From Bradyrhizobium sp. KBS0727 (GTDB taxonomy: Bacteria; Pseudomonadota; Alphaproteobacteria; Rhizobiales; Xanthobacteraceae): a stretch of 64,000 nucleotides of DNA. The position numbers and the translations under genes are program-made. The stretch spans positions 310,001 to 374,000 of the forward strand of contig NZ_CP042176.1 in assembly GCF_005937885.2 (NCBI RefSeq), in the 5' to 3' direction. Below, piece after piece: positions 45,710 to 54,472 of this stretch; the first letter of the stretch is position 1, and each line of letters begins with the position of its first letter. The notes beneath the pieces are model-generated. The model had not been told where the DNA came from. It did no database searches and saw only the letters and a program-made list of their open reading frames with translations.

Positions 45710-46609
45710 ATGCATCTGGTGAGAGTGTTTTTCGCTAGCCTGGTCCTCGTTGCGCTCGGCGTCACGACCGTATCGGCGCAACCGGCTTTCGGCCCGCAGG
45801 GCGCCGAAGGAGAGCCAAATCGCCTGCAGCAATGGCTGGTGCCGTCGCCGGATCCGGGCACGCCGGCACATGCGGTGCTGTTTCGCCCGCCCGGCGATGG
45901 GCCGTTTCCGCTCGCCGTGATCGCCCATGCCACCACCCAGAACGTGCTGCGACGCGCGCAAATGCCGCAGCCGGAATACCGCGCACTGGCGGCATGGCTG
46001 GCGGGTCGCGGCTTTGCCGTGCTGGTTCCGGAACGTCCGGGCCATGGTGCGACGGGCGGGAAATACCTCGAAGACCAGGGCGGCTGCGACGAGGCCGACT
46101 ACGCCAAATCCGGCCACGCCACCGCCGACGAAATCGCGGCGGCTGCAGACTTCCTGCGCAAGCAATCCTTCATCCGGCCGGACGGCATGGTCGTGATCGG
46201 CCATTCGGCCGGCGCCTGGGGCGCGCTGGCGCTGGCGAGCGAAGACCCCAGGGACATCGCCGCCATCATCGCCTTTGCGCCCGGCCGCGGCGGCCGTGCC
46301 AATGATTTTCCCAATCAGGTCTGTGCGCCGCACACGCTGCTTTCCGCCGCCGGTGCGTTCGGCAAGGCCGCGCGCGTCAAGGTGACGTGGCTGGTGGCGG
46401 CCAATGACAGCTATTTTTCGCTGGCGCTCTCGCGGCAACTGGCCGATGCGTTCCGTAACGCCGGCGGTCAGGTCGATTTTCGCCCGCTGCCGGCTTACGG
46501 CAGCGAGGGACACTGGCTGCCGGAAACCGAAGCCGGTGTAAAACTGGCCGGACCCGACCTCGATCGCGCCTTGAAGTCGCGATCCGCTGCTCCGGCCAAA
46601 AAGCGATGA
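45710..46609 (+). CDS. Exported alpha/beta hydrolase (dienelactone-hydrolase-like)
   Basis: About 299 residues from MHLVRVFFASLVLVALGV, a signal peptide ending near TVSAQ. The open frame extends upstream but that part has no family character. FPLAVIAHATTQN is the oxyanion-hole strand, VVIGHSAGAWGAL the nucleophile elbow (GHSAG), VTWLVAANDSYF the acid region and GSEGHWLP the histidine. It is a complete triad, so it should be an active esterase-type enzyme in the periplasm. The substrate is unknown. The next gene (DCC protein) begins 45 bp later, so the two and the following serine hydrolase may form an operon. Confidence 0.88.
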   Translation: MHLVRVFFASLVLVALGVTTVSAQPAFGPQGAEGEPNRLQQWLVPSPDPGTPAHAVLFRPPGDGPFPLAVIAHATTQNVLRRAQMPQPEYRALAAWLAGRGFAVLVPERPGHGATGGKYLEDQGGCDEADYAKSGHATADEIAAAADFLRKQSFIRPDGMVVIGHSAGAWGALALASEDPRDIAAIIAFAPGRGGRANDFPNQVCAPHTLLSAAGAFGKAARVKVTWLVAANDSYFSLALSRQLADAFRNAGGQVDFRPLPAYGSEGHWLPETEAGVKLAGPDLDRALKSRSAAPAKKR

Positions 46610-46653
46610 CGCTGTATTTGCCGCCTGGTGGCTTTGTTGACGCTGGATAACCG

Positions 46654-47064
46654 ATGACCGACCGATGGCCCGACGACGACGTGATCCTGTACGACGGCGT
46701 CTGCATCTTCTGCTCGCGCTGGATCCGCTTCGTCGCCACCCGCGACACCGCGCGCCGCTTCCGCTTTACGGCGATTCAATCGCCTTACGGTACCAGATTG
46801 GCGCAAGCCTTCGGCATCGATCCCAACGATCCCGACACCAACGCGGTGGTTCGCGGCGGCGTCGCATACTTCAAATCCGATGCGGCGTTGACCGTGCTGA
46901 GTTCGCTGCCGGGATGGGGATGGACGCGCGTATTGTTTTGGGTGCCGAAGCCGGTTCGCAACGCGGTCTATAACCTCGTCGCGCGCAATCGCTACCGGAT
47001 TTTCGGGAAATATGAGGAATGCTTCGTGCCGGACGCGGAGATGCGGGCACGGGTGATGGAGTAA
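46654..47064 (+). CDS. DCC family thiol-disulfide oxidoreductase-like protein (DUF393)
   Basis: A 136-residue protein. VILYDGVCIFCSRWIRFV is the DCC motif with CxxC, giving the family its name. The middle has VVRGGVAYFKSDAALTVLSSLPGW, and the C-terminus VYNLVARNRYRIFGKYEECF is typical. Members have a thioredoxin-like fold and are thought to exchange thiols, but partners are not known. It is 45 bp after the exported hydrolase gene and 6 bp before the beta-lactamase-like gene, so the three are probably translated from one message. It is soluble with no signal peptide, so it is cytosolic. Confidence 0.9.
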   Translation: MTDRWPDDDVILYDGVCIFCSRWIRFVATRDTARRFRFTAIQSPYGTRLAQAFGIDPNDPDTNAVVRGGVAYFKSDAALTVLSSLPGWGWTRVLFWVPKPVRNAVYNLVARNRYRIFGKYEECFVPDAEMRARVME

Positions 47065-47069
47065 ATGGT

Positions 47070-48227
47070 ATGGATTGCAATTCTGTAGCGTCCCCGAAAT
47101 TCCAAGTACCCGCGGGCGAAGATTTTCTGCTGCTCCCGCCGACAGCGCAGGCCTACGCGTACCGCAATGTTGATCGCATGTTCGCGACGCGGCCGATCCA
47201 CCGTGGCAATACGGTTTTGCAACTCGAGCGGGGCCTGGAAATATCGCCGCAGTACCAGGCCGATCAGGCGACGCATGGCGTCGACGCATATATCGATCGC
47301 GCCAACGTCGCGGGACTGCTGGTCATCAAGGACGAGAAGATCGTGCTGGAGCGCTACTCGCTCGGGCTGGAGGAGAACGTGCGCTGGTCGTCGATGTCGA
47401 TGATCAAGTCGCTGACGTCGACATTGGTCGGCGCCGCGCTGCAGCAGGGCGCCATCTCGAGCCTCGATGATGCGGTCTCGAAATATATTCCGGCGCTGCG
47501 TGGCTGCGCCTACGACGCGGTCACCGTGCGCAGCCTGCTCACGATGTCTTCCGGCGTGCGCTGGAGCGAGGATTACACCGACCGGAATTCCGACGTGAAC
47601 CGTTACAGCAAATCGCTCGGCGACAAGGTCCCCGGCGGCGTCCTGGCGCTGATGCGCAGCCTGAAAGCCGAGCACCCGCCCGGCCGTCATTTTTCCTACA
47701 ATACCGGCGACACCTATGTGCTCGGCTGTCTGGTATCGGCGGCCACAGGAAAAAATCTCGCCGACTTCATGTCGGAGACGATCTGGTCTCCGCTCGGCAT
47801 GGAGTTCGACGCGTTCTACACGCTGGAATCGGATGGCGGGCAGGAGATCGGCGGCAGCCGCGCCGGCATCGCGCTACGCGATTTCGGCCGCTTCGGCGTG
47901 TTTCTGCTGCGCAACGGCGTGATCGACACCACGCCTGTGCTTCCCGCCGACTGGATCGAAAGCGCGAACCGCCGATCGTTCGTCTTCGACTCCGAAACCA
48001 ATCGCTATGGCGCAACGGGATACGGCTATAGCTGGTGGATCGATCCGGATGGCTCCATGGCCGCCGTCGGCTTTGCCGGCCAATCGCTCTACGTGAACCG
48101 CAAAGCCAGCGTCGTCATCGTTACGCTGTCATGCCAGCCGCAGCCGCCCTATTCGGAGAGCTACCGTGTCGATCTGAAGGCCGAGTACCATGCGTTCAAG
48201 AACGCGGTGCTGGCGGAGTTGGGTTGA
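47070..48227 (+). CDS. Beta-lactamase family serine hydrolase (class C/esterase-like)
   Basis: About 385 residues from MDCNSVASPKF, starting 6 bp after the DCC stop. The penicillin-binding fold motifs are RWSSMSMIKSLTSTLVG (SxxK with Ser in SMIK), HFSYNTGDTYVLG (YxN) and a late GYGYSWWIDPDG plus FAGQSLYVN in place of KTG. It has full class C length. The family includes esterases, D-aminopeptidases and beta-lactamases; lack of a classical KTG makes a true antibiotic-hydrolysing role unlikely (inference). No signal peptide was seen. Similar genes are common in Bradyrhizobium-type genomes as multiple paralogues. Confidence 0.87.
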   Translation: MDCNSVASPKFQVPAGEDFLLLPPTAQAYAYRNVDRMFATRPIHRGNTVLQLERGLEISPQYQADQATHGVDAYIDRANVAGLLVIKDEKIVLERYSLGLEENVRWSSMSMIKSLTSTLVGAALQQGAISSLDDAVSKYIPALRGCAYDAVTVRSLLTMSSGVRWSEDYTDRNSDVNRYSKSLGDKVPGGVLALMRSLKAEHPPGRHFSYNTGDTYVLGCLVSAATGKNLADFMSETIWSPLGMEFDAFYTLESDGGQEIGGSRAGIALRDFGRFGVFLLRNGVIDTTPVLPADWIESANRRSFVFDSETNRYGATGYGYSWWIDPDGSMAAVGFAGQSLYVNRKASVVIVTLSCQPQPPYSESYRVDLKAEYHAFKNAVLAELG

Positions 48228-48305
48228 TACTCACGACTCTCCAGGTGATGAACTCATAAATTCAGCCCGCCAGCGACCTTAGTGCACTCAAATTTCGCGT
48301 CACTC

Positions 48306-48764
48306 TCAGTTGGCGGGTGTCGTTTCTTGAAATTCGCGAGCGATATCGGCCAAGGTTATCTTGCCGAACTGCTCCTTCAATACGACTTCAGCATTCGCAA
48401 ATGCTTTGGAGAGTCGAGCATTTACTGCCTGCTCGACGGGGCACTTTGGATGATCTGACGACAAAGCCAGAGTGAAAACCGAGGTATCGGTTATGGCTCG
48501 ATGAATTTCTAGAACAGTCACCTCTTCGGGTTTACGCAAGAGCTTCCAACCGCCGCCCGGGCCTCCTTCCGATGAGACGATTCCTTGCTGCTTGAGCTTG
48601 GCCATGGTTCGGCGCACCACCACCGGATTGGTGTTGAGCATGAGCGCAATTGTGTCTGACGTTTCAGTTCCCCCAAGAAGTTGCATGTGTGTGAGCACAT
48701 GGAGCATTCGTGACAGGCGACTATCGGTTCGCACGGCGAACTCCCCTCGTTCTGACGAGACCAT
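48306..48764 (-). CDS. Rrf2 family transcriptional regulator
   Basis: A 152-residue protein with an N-terminal winged helix (about 12-75: SRLSRMLHVLTHMQLLGGTETSDTIALMLN and VVVRRTMAKLKQQGIVSSEGGPGGGW, the Rrf2 signature). A C-terminal helix includes PVEQAVNARLSKAFANAEVVLKEQF. Only one cysteine is present (about residue 108), whereas Fe-S sensors such as IscR and NsrR keep three, so this member probably does not bind a cluster and resembles the YwnA-type branch. It is divergent from the epoxide-hydrolase-like gene, with two matching TAAC-N7-GTTA sites between them. The lower GC content of the pair suggests acquisition. Confidence 0.9.
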   Translation of the reverse strand: MVSSERGEFAVRTDSRLSRMLHVLTHMQLLGGTETSDTIALMLNTNPVVVRRTMAKLKQQGIVSSEGGPGGGWKLLRKPEEVTVLEIHRAITDTSVFTLALSSDHPKCPVEQAVNARLSKAFANAEVVLKEQFGKITLADIAREFQETTPAN

Positions 48765-48820
48765 AACATCGTTTGTTACGCATTGGTTGACTCAGCCGAA
48801 TTTGTAACATATGTAGTTAC
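48764..48820. promoter_or_regulatory. Pair of matching inverted-repeat operators for the Rrf2 regulator
   Basis: Two sites share TAAC-N7-GTTAC: TAACATCGTTTGTTAC at 48764-48779, overlapping the regulator's start codon, and GTAACATATGTAGTTAC at 48804-48820. Both have AT after the first arm, and their centres are about 41 bp apart, near four helical turns. They lie in the divergent promoter region of the Rrf2 and epoxide-hydrolase-like genes. Confidence 0.75.
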
Positions 48821-48950
48821 GGATTAGAAAGCGCGACGGTGCGACGCCGTTCATTCAAGGCGACGTCGGCTCGATCACTTTTCCAACTTTCACAGGATGG
48901 CCCACGCTCAGAGCGTCAGTCGGAATCTGCCCCGGCCATGGGAGAAGAAA

Positions 48951-49922
48951 ATGCCGTATAGGTTTGTCGAAGCGAATGGCATCCGCATGAACGTCGCGGA
49001 ACAAGGGAAAGGCCCTCTTGTTCTACTCTGTCACGGCTTCCCGGAAACGTCGCACTCATGGCGACATCAACTCGCATCTCTGGCCGACGCAGGTTTCCGC
49101 GCTGTGGCACCTGACATGCGCGGATATGGAAAGACTGACAGCCCCATCGAAACCGACCAGTACACCGTCTTTCATCTGGTAGGTGACATGGTAGGCCTGC
49201 TTGACGCCCTGGAGGTGGAAACAGCGACTATTGTTGGCAATGACTGGGGCGCAACGATCGCGTGGCAAGCAGCCTTGATGCGCCCGGATCGTTTTCGAGG
49301 CGTGGTGGCTCTCGGCGTCCCGATGATGGGCCAGTCCCCAATGCCTCCAACCCAGATATTCCCGCAGACCAGTCACGCACTGCTGTATGCACTCTATTTT
49401 CAAGCGCCAGGGACGGCCGAAGCGGAGTTCGAGCGAGATGTACTGACGACAATGCGAAAACTGCTTTTCGGCGCGTCTGGCGAAGCTGGGCCGCGTCGAG
49501 AAAATGATGGCACGCCCAATCCCTTCGGAATGGTGTCTCGTTGCGACGGACTTCTCGCGCCGCTACCGAATCCGGCTCGGTTGCCCATCTGGTTATCAAA
49601 AGCGGACCTGGAGATTTTTGCAACGGCCTTCGCTGAAAGCGGCTTTCGTGGTGGGCTCAACTACTACCGGAACCTCGACCGCAACTGGAGGCTTCAGGCT
49701 GCGCTGAATGGCAAAACGGTCGATATCCCGGCGCTGTATATCGTCGGCGAACGTGACGTGGGTCTGAGCATCCCGGGCATGAGGGAGTTAATCGCCGCAA
49801 TGCCCGGTCTTGTTCCCATGCTTAAGGAACCGATATTTTTGCCGGGTTGCGGGCACTGGGCGCCGCAAGAGCGACCTCAGCAAGTCAGCACCGCGATCAT
49901 CGACTTCGCGCGGAGCCTTTAG
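48951..49922 (+). CDS. Alpha/beta hydrolase, epoxide hydrolase-like
   Basis: A 323-residue protein starting MPYRFVEANGIRMNV; GGGAGAAG 5-10 bases upstream fixes the start, and an ATG at 48897 lies before that site. LLCHGFPETSHSWRHQL gives the oxyanion-hole HGFPE, and TIVGNDWGATIAWQ the nucleophile Asp (about 98) of the epoxide hydrolase type, usually GHDWG. The cap region has ALLYALYFQAPGTAE and GGLNYYRNLDRNW with tyrosines that can activate the epoxide oxygen. LPGCGHWAPQERP supplies the His. The set fits a soluble epoxide hydrolase rather than an esterase. It is divergent from the Rrf2 regulator, which probably represses it. Confidence 0.9.
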   Translation: MPYRFVEANGIRMNVAEQGKGPLVLLCHGFPETSHSWRHQLASLADAGFRAVAPDMRGYGKTDSPIETDQYTVFHLVGDMVGLLDALEVETATIVGNDWGATIAWQAALMRPDRFRGVVALGVPMMGQSPMPPTQIFPQTSHALLYALYFQAPGTAEAEFERDVLTTMRKLLFGASGEAGPRRENDGTPNPFGMVSRCDGLLAPLPNPARLPIWLSKADLEIFATAFAESGFRGGLNYYRNLDRNWRLQAALNGKTVDIPALYIVGERDVGLSIPGMRELIAAMPGLVPMLKEPIFLPGCGHWAPQERPQQVSTAIIDFARSL

Positions 49923-49990
49923 AAGCTCGGTCGTTACGCACTCCGTGATCGGTATTCCACGAGCCGCAGGCTAGTGGACTCGCACAGTTT

Positions 49991-50097
49991 CGAGCGAAGC
50001 AATAGATCGCGCCGCACGAAGAAAGAATGGATTGCTTCCGCCTTCGCTCGAGGAACTACGGCGGACAAGTCGTCGCGTTGCTCCTCGCAATGACGGT
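49991..50097. repeat. Dispersed repeat (GCGAAGCAAT / ATTGCTTC type)
   Basis: CGAGCGAAGCAATAGATCGC pairs in part with GGATTGCTTCCGCCTTCGCT. The tail GTCGTCGCGTTGCTCCTCGC is followed by AATGACGG. It has the form of a repeat I recall as common in Bradyrhizobium; only one copy was noticed here. It fills the convergent gap between the epoxide hydrolase and amine oxidase genes. Confidence 0.5.
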
Positions 50098-50105
50098 CGC
50101 TGAAG

Positions 50106-51359
50106 TCATTCCTTCAGCAGCGCAATAATCTCCCCCGCCGCTCGCTCGCCCGAATCCCGCGCCCCATGCGCGGTCGAGAAAAATCCCGGCGAGGTCGCTT
50201 CGCCCGCAAAGAACAGCCGCCCGTCGACCGGTGCGGCCAGCACCGCGCGCTTGTCGGCGTGGCCGGGCAAGGCATGGGAGTAGGAGCCGCGGGCGAAGGG
50301 ATCGTGCGCCCAGCGCGATTCCGCGAGCGGTTTTAGCTTGCGGCGAAAGTCGTTGCCGAGGAAGGCCACGATCTCGTCGATGCTATGTTCGGCGAACGCG
50401 CCTGGCCCGGCGTCTTCCAGCGATTGTGCGAAACGGCCGCCGAAAAAACCTTCAATGCAGGGCTGGCCGAACGGGCGGATGTGATAGGTGCCCATCTCGG
50501 TGCGCATGGTAGCGCCGCGCAGATTGCCTTCGACCGGTAACGCTTCAGGTTCGTCGAGAGCGAGCGTCACCTTGTCGGCGAGGCCGAGCGGCAGGCCGCG
50601 CGCGGCGTCGACCTTGGCAGGCAGAGGCGGATCGAAGCGGATCGCCTCGTCGGCGATCAGGTTGGTCGGCACGGTGACGATCACCTTGTCGGCGCGGAGC
50701 GTGCCTCGCGAGGTCTCGATGCGGATGCGCTGGCCGGAATGATCGATCAGCGTCACCTCGCAATTGAGCGCGAGCGGGCATGATGCACCGTAGGCCGCCA
50801 CCAGCGCGCCATAGCCGCGCCGGACGCGCCAGTTGGTCTCGGTGTCTTCATAGGCGTCCATGTCCAGGATCGAGACCTGGTCGAGTTCGCAGCCGTTGAT
50901 GTAGGTCGAGATCGCGTCGATCATCGGATTCCAGCGATTGCCCGGTTCGAGGCAGAGACCGGCGGCGCTGTCGCGGCGATTTTTCTTGGCGACCTTGGCC
51001 GCTTGCTCGGCGCGGTCATAGAAGGCGTCGAGGGCAGCCATGAAATGGTCGCGCTCTTCCTTCGGGAACGCCTTGCCGTAGGCGCGTTCGCGCCAGGGCG
51101 GCAAGGTCTTGTTGATCTCGAAGTCGAGCTGTTCGGCGATTTTCACGAACGAGTTTTGGTCGGCCGAATGCAGCCAGCCACAGCCGACGTCGAAGACGAC
51201 GTCAGGCGAGGCCATGATGCTGTGGGCGCGGCCGCCGACGCGGTCCCGCGCTTCCAGCACGAGGGTGGAGAGGCTTGAATGCTTCAGGGCATGCGCGGCG
51301 CCGAGGCCTGCGGCGCCGGCGCCGATGATGGCGACGTCTATTTCCGAGGGGAGAGACAT
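50106..51359 (-). CDS. Flavin monoamine oxidase family protein (FAD-dependent)
   Basis: A 417-residue flavoprotein. The N-terminal dinucleotide-binding motif is DVAIIGAGAAGLGAAHAL, followed by the GG-doublet motif LEARDRVGGRAHS. VIVTVPTNLIADEAIRF is the substrate-domain strand. The C-terminal FAD motif is GRLFFAGEATSPGFFSTAHGARDSGERAAGEI. The length and motifs fit the polyamine/monoamine oxidase family; the substrate is unknown. It is soluble, with no signal peptide. It is on the same strand as typA, which lies upstream beyond a hairpin repeat. All FAD contacts are present, so it should bind cofactor. Confidence 0.92.
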   Translation of the reverse strand: MSLPSEIDVAIIGAGAAGLGAAHALKHSSLSTLVLEARDRVGGRAHSIMASPDVVFDVGCGWLHSADQNSFVKIAEQLDFEINKTLPPWRERAYGKAFPKEERDHFMAALDAFYDRAEQAAKVAKKNRRDSAAGLCLEPGNRWNPMIDAISTYINGCELDQVSILDMDAYEDTETNWRVRRGYGALVAAYGASCPLALNCEVTLIDHSGQRIRIETSRGTLRADKVIVTVPTNLIADEAIRFDPPLPAKVDAARGLPLGLADKVTLALDEPEALPVEGNLRGATMRTEMGTYHIRPFGQPCIEGFFGGRFAQSLEDAGPGAFAEHSIDEIVAFLGNDFRRKLKPLAESRWAHDPFARGSYSHALPGHADKRAVLAAPVDGRLFFAGEATSPGFFSTAHGARDSGERAAGEIIALLKE

Positions 51360-51365
51360 GAGAAG

Positions 51366-51469
51366 GGGCGAATGGCGAATAGGGAGTGGCGAATAGGAAG
51401 GAAGCGTATCGCAGATCGAGCGGGCCCGAAAATGCTTTCTATTCGCTATTCGCTATTCGCTACTCGCGC
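51366..51469. repeat. Hairpin made of heptamer/octamer repeats GCGAATAG / CTATTCGC
   Basis: The left arm holds GGCGAATGGCGAATAGGGAG and TGGCGAATAGG; the right arm holds CTATTCGC three times ending TACTCGCGCCC. The arms pair over about 30 bases with small mismatches around a 40-base loop. It lies between the typA stop and the amine oxidase start and may end the typA transcript. Confidence 0.8.
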
Positions 51470-51471
51470 CC

Positions 51472-53295
51472 TTACGCCACTTCCTGCTTGGACTTTTCCG
51501 CGCGCTTGCGGTCGTTGGCGTCCAAGAACTTCTTGCGCAGGCGGATCGACTTCGGGGTGATCTCGACCAGTTCGTCTTCCTCGATATAGGCCAGCGCCTT
51601 TTCCAGGGTCATGCGGATCGGCGGCGTCAGGCGCACCGCTTCGTCCTTCGATGTGGTGCGGATGTTGGTGAGCTGCTTGCCCTTGAGGATGTTGATCTCG
51701 AGGTCGTTGTCGCGGGTGTGCTCGCCGACGATCATGCCCTTGTAGACCTTCCAGCCCGGCTCGATCATCATCGGGCCGCGGTCTTCCAGCTTGAACATGG
51801 CGTAGGCGACCGCCTCGCCCTGATCGTTGGAGATCAGCACGCCGTTGCGGCGGCCCTGGATGTCGCCCTTGTAGGGCAGGTAGTTGTGAAACAGGCGGTT
51901 GATGATCGCCGTGCCCTTGGTGTCGGTCATCAGTTCACCCTGGTAGCCGATCAGGCCGCGGGTCGGCGCGTAGAATACCAGGCGCAGGCGGTTGCCGCCG
52001 GATGGGCGCATCTCGATCATCTCGGCCTTGCGCTCGCTCATCTTCTGCACGACCACGCCGGAGAACTCCTCGTCGACGTCGATCACGACTTCCTCGACCG
52101 GCTCCAGCAAGGTGCCGTTCTCGTCCTTGGTCAGCACCACGCGCGGGCGCGACACCGACAGCTCGAAACCTTCGCGGCGCATGGTCTCGATCAGGATCGC
52201 GAGCTGTAATTCGCCGCGGCCCGACACTTCCATGGCATCGCGGTCCTGCGATTCGACGACGCGGAGCGCGACGTTACCCTCGGCCTCGCGAAGCAGGCGG
52301 TCGCGGATCAGGCGGCTGGTGACCTTGTCGCCTTCGGTGCCGGCGAGCGGGGAGTTGTTGACGATGAACGACATCGACACCGTCGGCGGATCGATCGGCT
52401 GCGCCTGGATCGGCGTTTCGACGCTCGGATCGCAGAAGGTGTCAGCGACGGTGCCCTTGGGCAAGCCCGCGATCGCGACGATGTCACCGGCCTCGGCGAG
52501 GTCGACCGGCTGCCGTTCAAGGCCGCGGAACGCCAGGATCTTGGTGATGCGGCCGGTTTCCACCAGCTTGCCGTCGCGCGAAATCACCTTCACCGACTGG
52601 TTCGGTTTGACCGAGCCGGAGGCGATGCGGCCGGTGATGATGCGGCCGAGATAGGGGTTGGCCTCAAGGATGGTGCCGAGCAGCCGGAACGGGCCTTCCT
52701 CGACCACCGGCGGCGCCACGTGCTTGATTACGAGGTCGAACAGCGGCTGCATGCCGTCCTCATGGGAGGCCTCCGGGGTGGTCCCCATCCAACCGTTCTT
52801 GCCGGAACCGTAGAGGATCGGGAAATCGAGCTGGTCGTCGGTAGCGTCGAGCGCGGCGAACAGGTCAAACACCTCGTTCACGACTTCGGTGATGCGGGCG
52901 TCCGGACGGTCGACCTTGTTGATGGCGACGATCGGCTTCAGGCCGAGCTTGAGTGCCTTGCCGACCACGAACTTGGTCTGCGGCATCGGGCCTTCGGCGG
53001 CGTCGACCAGCACGATCACGCCGTCGACCATCGACAGGATGCGCTCGACCTCACCACCGAAATCGGCGTGGCCGGGGGTGTCGACGATGTTGATCTGAGT
53101 GTCTTTCCACTGCACCGAGGTGCACTTGGCCAGAATAGTGATGCCGCGTTCGCGCTCCAGATCGTTGGAGTCCATCGCGCGCTCTACCTGACGTTCGTTG
53201 TCGCGATAGGTGCCCGATTGTTGCAGCAGCTTGTCGACCAGCGTGGTTTTGCCGTGGTCGACGTGGGCGATGATGGCGATGTTGCGAAGCTTCAT
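51472..53295 (-). CDS. typA: Translational GTPase TypA/BipA
   Basis: A 607-residue ribosome-associated GTPase involved in 50S assembly and growth under stress. The start at 53295 (MKLRNIAIIAHVDHGKTTL) is the family start; frames upstream add non-family residues. G1 is AHVDHGKT, G2 region GITILAK, G3 DTPGHADF, G4 NKVDRPDAR. The EF-G-like domains follow, with SGRGELQLAILIETMRREGFE, then the TypA C-terminal domain with GEHTRDNDLEINILKGKQLTNIR. Length and motifs are complete. It is expressed from its own promoter in the 245-bp gap upstream. Confidence 0.97.
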   Translation of the reverse strand: MKLRNIAIIAHVDHGKTTLVDKLLQQSGTYRDNERQVERAMDSNDLERERGITILAKCTSVQWKDTQINIVDTPGHADFGGEVERILSMVDGVIVLVDAAEGPMPQTKFVVGKALKLGLKPIVAINKVDRPDARITEVVNEVFDLFAALDATDDQLDFPILYGSGKNGWMGTTPEASHEDGMQPLFDLVIKHVAPPVVEEGPFRLLGTILEANPYLGRIITGRIASGSVKPNQSVKVISRDGKLVETGRITKILAFRGLERQPVDLAEAGDIVAIAGLPKGTVADTFCDPSVETPIQAQPIDPPTVSMSFIVNNSPLAGTEGDKVTSRLIRDRLLREAEGNVALRVVESQDRDAMEVSGRGELQLAILIETMRREGFELSVSRPRVVLTKDENGTLLEPVEEVVIDVDEEFSGVVVQKMSERKAEMIEMRPSGGNRLRLVFYAPTRGLIGYQGELMTDTKGTAIINRLFHNYLPYKGDIQGRRNGVLISNDQGEAVAYAMFKLEDRGPMMIEPGWKVYKGMIVGEHTRDNDLEINILKGKQLTNIRTTSKDEAVRLTPPIRMTLEKALAYIEEDELVEITPKSIRLRKKFLDANDRKRAEKSKQEVA

Positions 53296-53325
53296 GATTC
53301 TCTTCTGCATCAGGACATAGGCTGG

Positions 53326-53436
53326 AGCGCGATCTCGCCGGAAAACCGGGACCCACTTTTCCGGATCGTGCTCAAAACCTGAAATTCGGGGGACACTTGG
53401 TCCCAAAAAGGGAAGCCCGGCCAAAAGGACCGGGCA
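53326..53436. repeat. Intergenic repeat and hairpin upstream of typA
   Basis: AGCGCGATCTCGCCGGAAAA is followed by CCGGGACCCACTTTTCCGGA and TCGTGCTC, a repeat type I recall from this bacterial group; a related fragment is at about 17450-17485 (GGAAAACCGGTGCCTG...GATCGTGCTC). A small hairpin CCCGGCC-AAAA-GGACCGGG is at 53413-53432. It may lie in the typA leader. Confidence 0.55.
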
Positions 53437-53540
53437 CACCTTACTCGTTGCGGCGCAATATATTCAGAAAACGTCAAAAAACAAGGGTTTATTGGCCGGT
53501 TGGTTAGCCGATTTCGGCATGGCAGTCGCTTGGCAGCGGC

Positions 53541-54296
53541 CTAATTCCCCTTTTCGGGGTCAGGATAGACCCCCCGTAAAACGTCCTCGAAATGGTTCTT
53601 CACGGCCTCGTTGCAAAGGCAGGACCGGGTCCGCAGGGCATCGGGGTTGCGGACCAGGATCGAGCCCCGGCGGGTCTCCAAAATACCCTCCGCCTTGAAG
53701 GTCTGGATCACCCGGCTGGTATAGGAGCGGCCGACCCCGAGCAGCGTCGCGAGCTGTTCATGGGTCAGCGGCACGACCTCCTCGCCATCCGTGCGCTCCA
53801 TCGCCGAAATGATCCATTTCGCGGTTCGCTGCTCGATCGAATGGATGGCGTTGCAAGCCGTGGACTGGAAGATCTGCGCCAGCATACAGTCGGCGTAGCG
53901 GGCGAAAACATTGCTCAGCGTGCGCGATTTCGACTTCGCCGCATCGAGCTTGCTTACCGGCAGCCGCACGAAGGGGCCGGCGAATTTGACCATGATCCGG
54001 GTATAGGCCGGCAGAAAGCCCTGGCTGACGATGCCGCCGACCGCGCCTTCGCGGCCGATCAGGATGGTTTCGACGTCGCGGCCGTCCTCATTGGGAACCA
54101 TGTAGGACGCCAGGCTGGGGCCGCAGGGGAAGTGCACGATCTCGACATTGTCGCCCGGGTTGTAGAGCAGGTCGCTGGGATTGCCGTCGGTCGCGGTCAG
54201 ATACGGTTCGATCAGGGCAAAATCGGCGCTGTTCAGGCGGCGCAGCAGGTTGTTGAACGGCCGCTCGCCGGCCGCCTCGTTTGGTCGCGTCGGCAT
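53541..54296 (-). CDS. Crp/Fnr family transcriptional regulator
   Basis: About 251 residues from MPTRPNEAAGERPFNNLLRR; the open frame upstream is not family-like. The N-terminal cyclic-nucleotide-binding-like beta-barrel (about 20-140) has LLYNPGDNVEIVHFPCGPSLASYM and GREGAVGGIV. A long dimer helix follows, then an HTH (about 165-230) with LTHEQLATLLGVGRSYTSRVIQTFKAEGILETRRGSI. It has no Fnr-type N-terminal cysteine cluster; the cysteines present are scattered, two of them in the SCLCNEA tail. The ligand is unknown. It is divergent from a stand-alone response regulator gene 176 bp away, which could be a partner (inference). Confidence 0.92.
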   Translation of the reverse strand: MPTRPNEAAGERPFNNLLRRLNSADFALIEPYLTATDGNPSDLLYNPGDNVEIVHFPCGPSLASYMVPNEDGRDVETILIGREGAVGGIVSQGFLPAYTRIMVKFAGPFVRLPVSKLDAAKSKSRTLSNVFARYADCMLAQIFQSTACNAIHSIEQRTAKWIISAMERTDGEEVVPLTHEQLATLLGVGRSYTSRVIQTFKAEGILETRRGSILVRNPDALRTRSCLCNEAVKNHFEDVLRGVYPDPEKGN

Positions 54297-54472
54297 GACA
54301 GGTTCCCGTTCTGCGGCCCGGGGCACAATAATCCGATTGATACCGTCGGTATGTTCACAAGTGGACAGACGGTAGAACGGCGATGTGGTGGTTTGAGTTC
54401 CGGAACCTGCGGCGCGCTCCTCCCGAGGCGCCGGGCCCTCAGGTACTTCTTCGGGCTTCCGGCGAGGCATCC

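Noticed and set aside
47070..48227. Serine hydrolase as a beta-lactamase resistance gene
   Set aside because: SxxK and YxN are present but there is no KTG triad or signal peptide; the esterase/peptidase branch is more likely.
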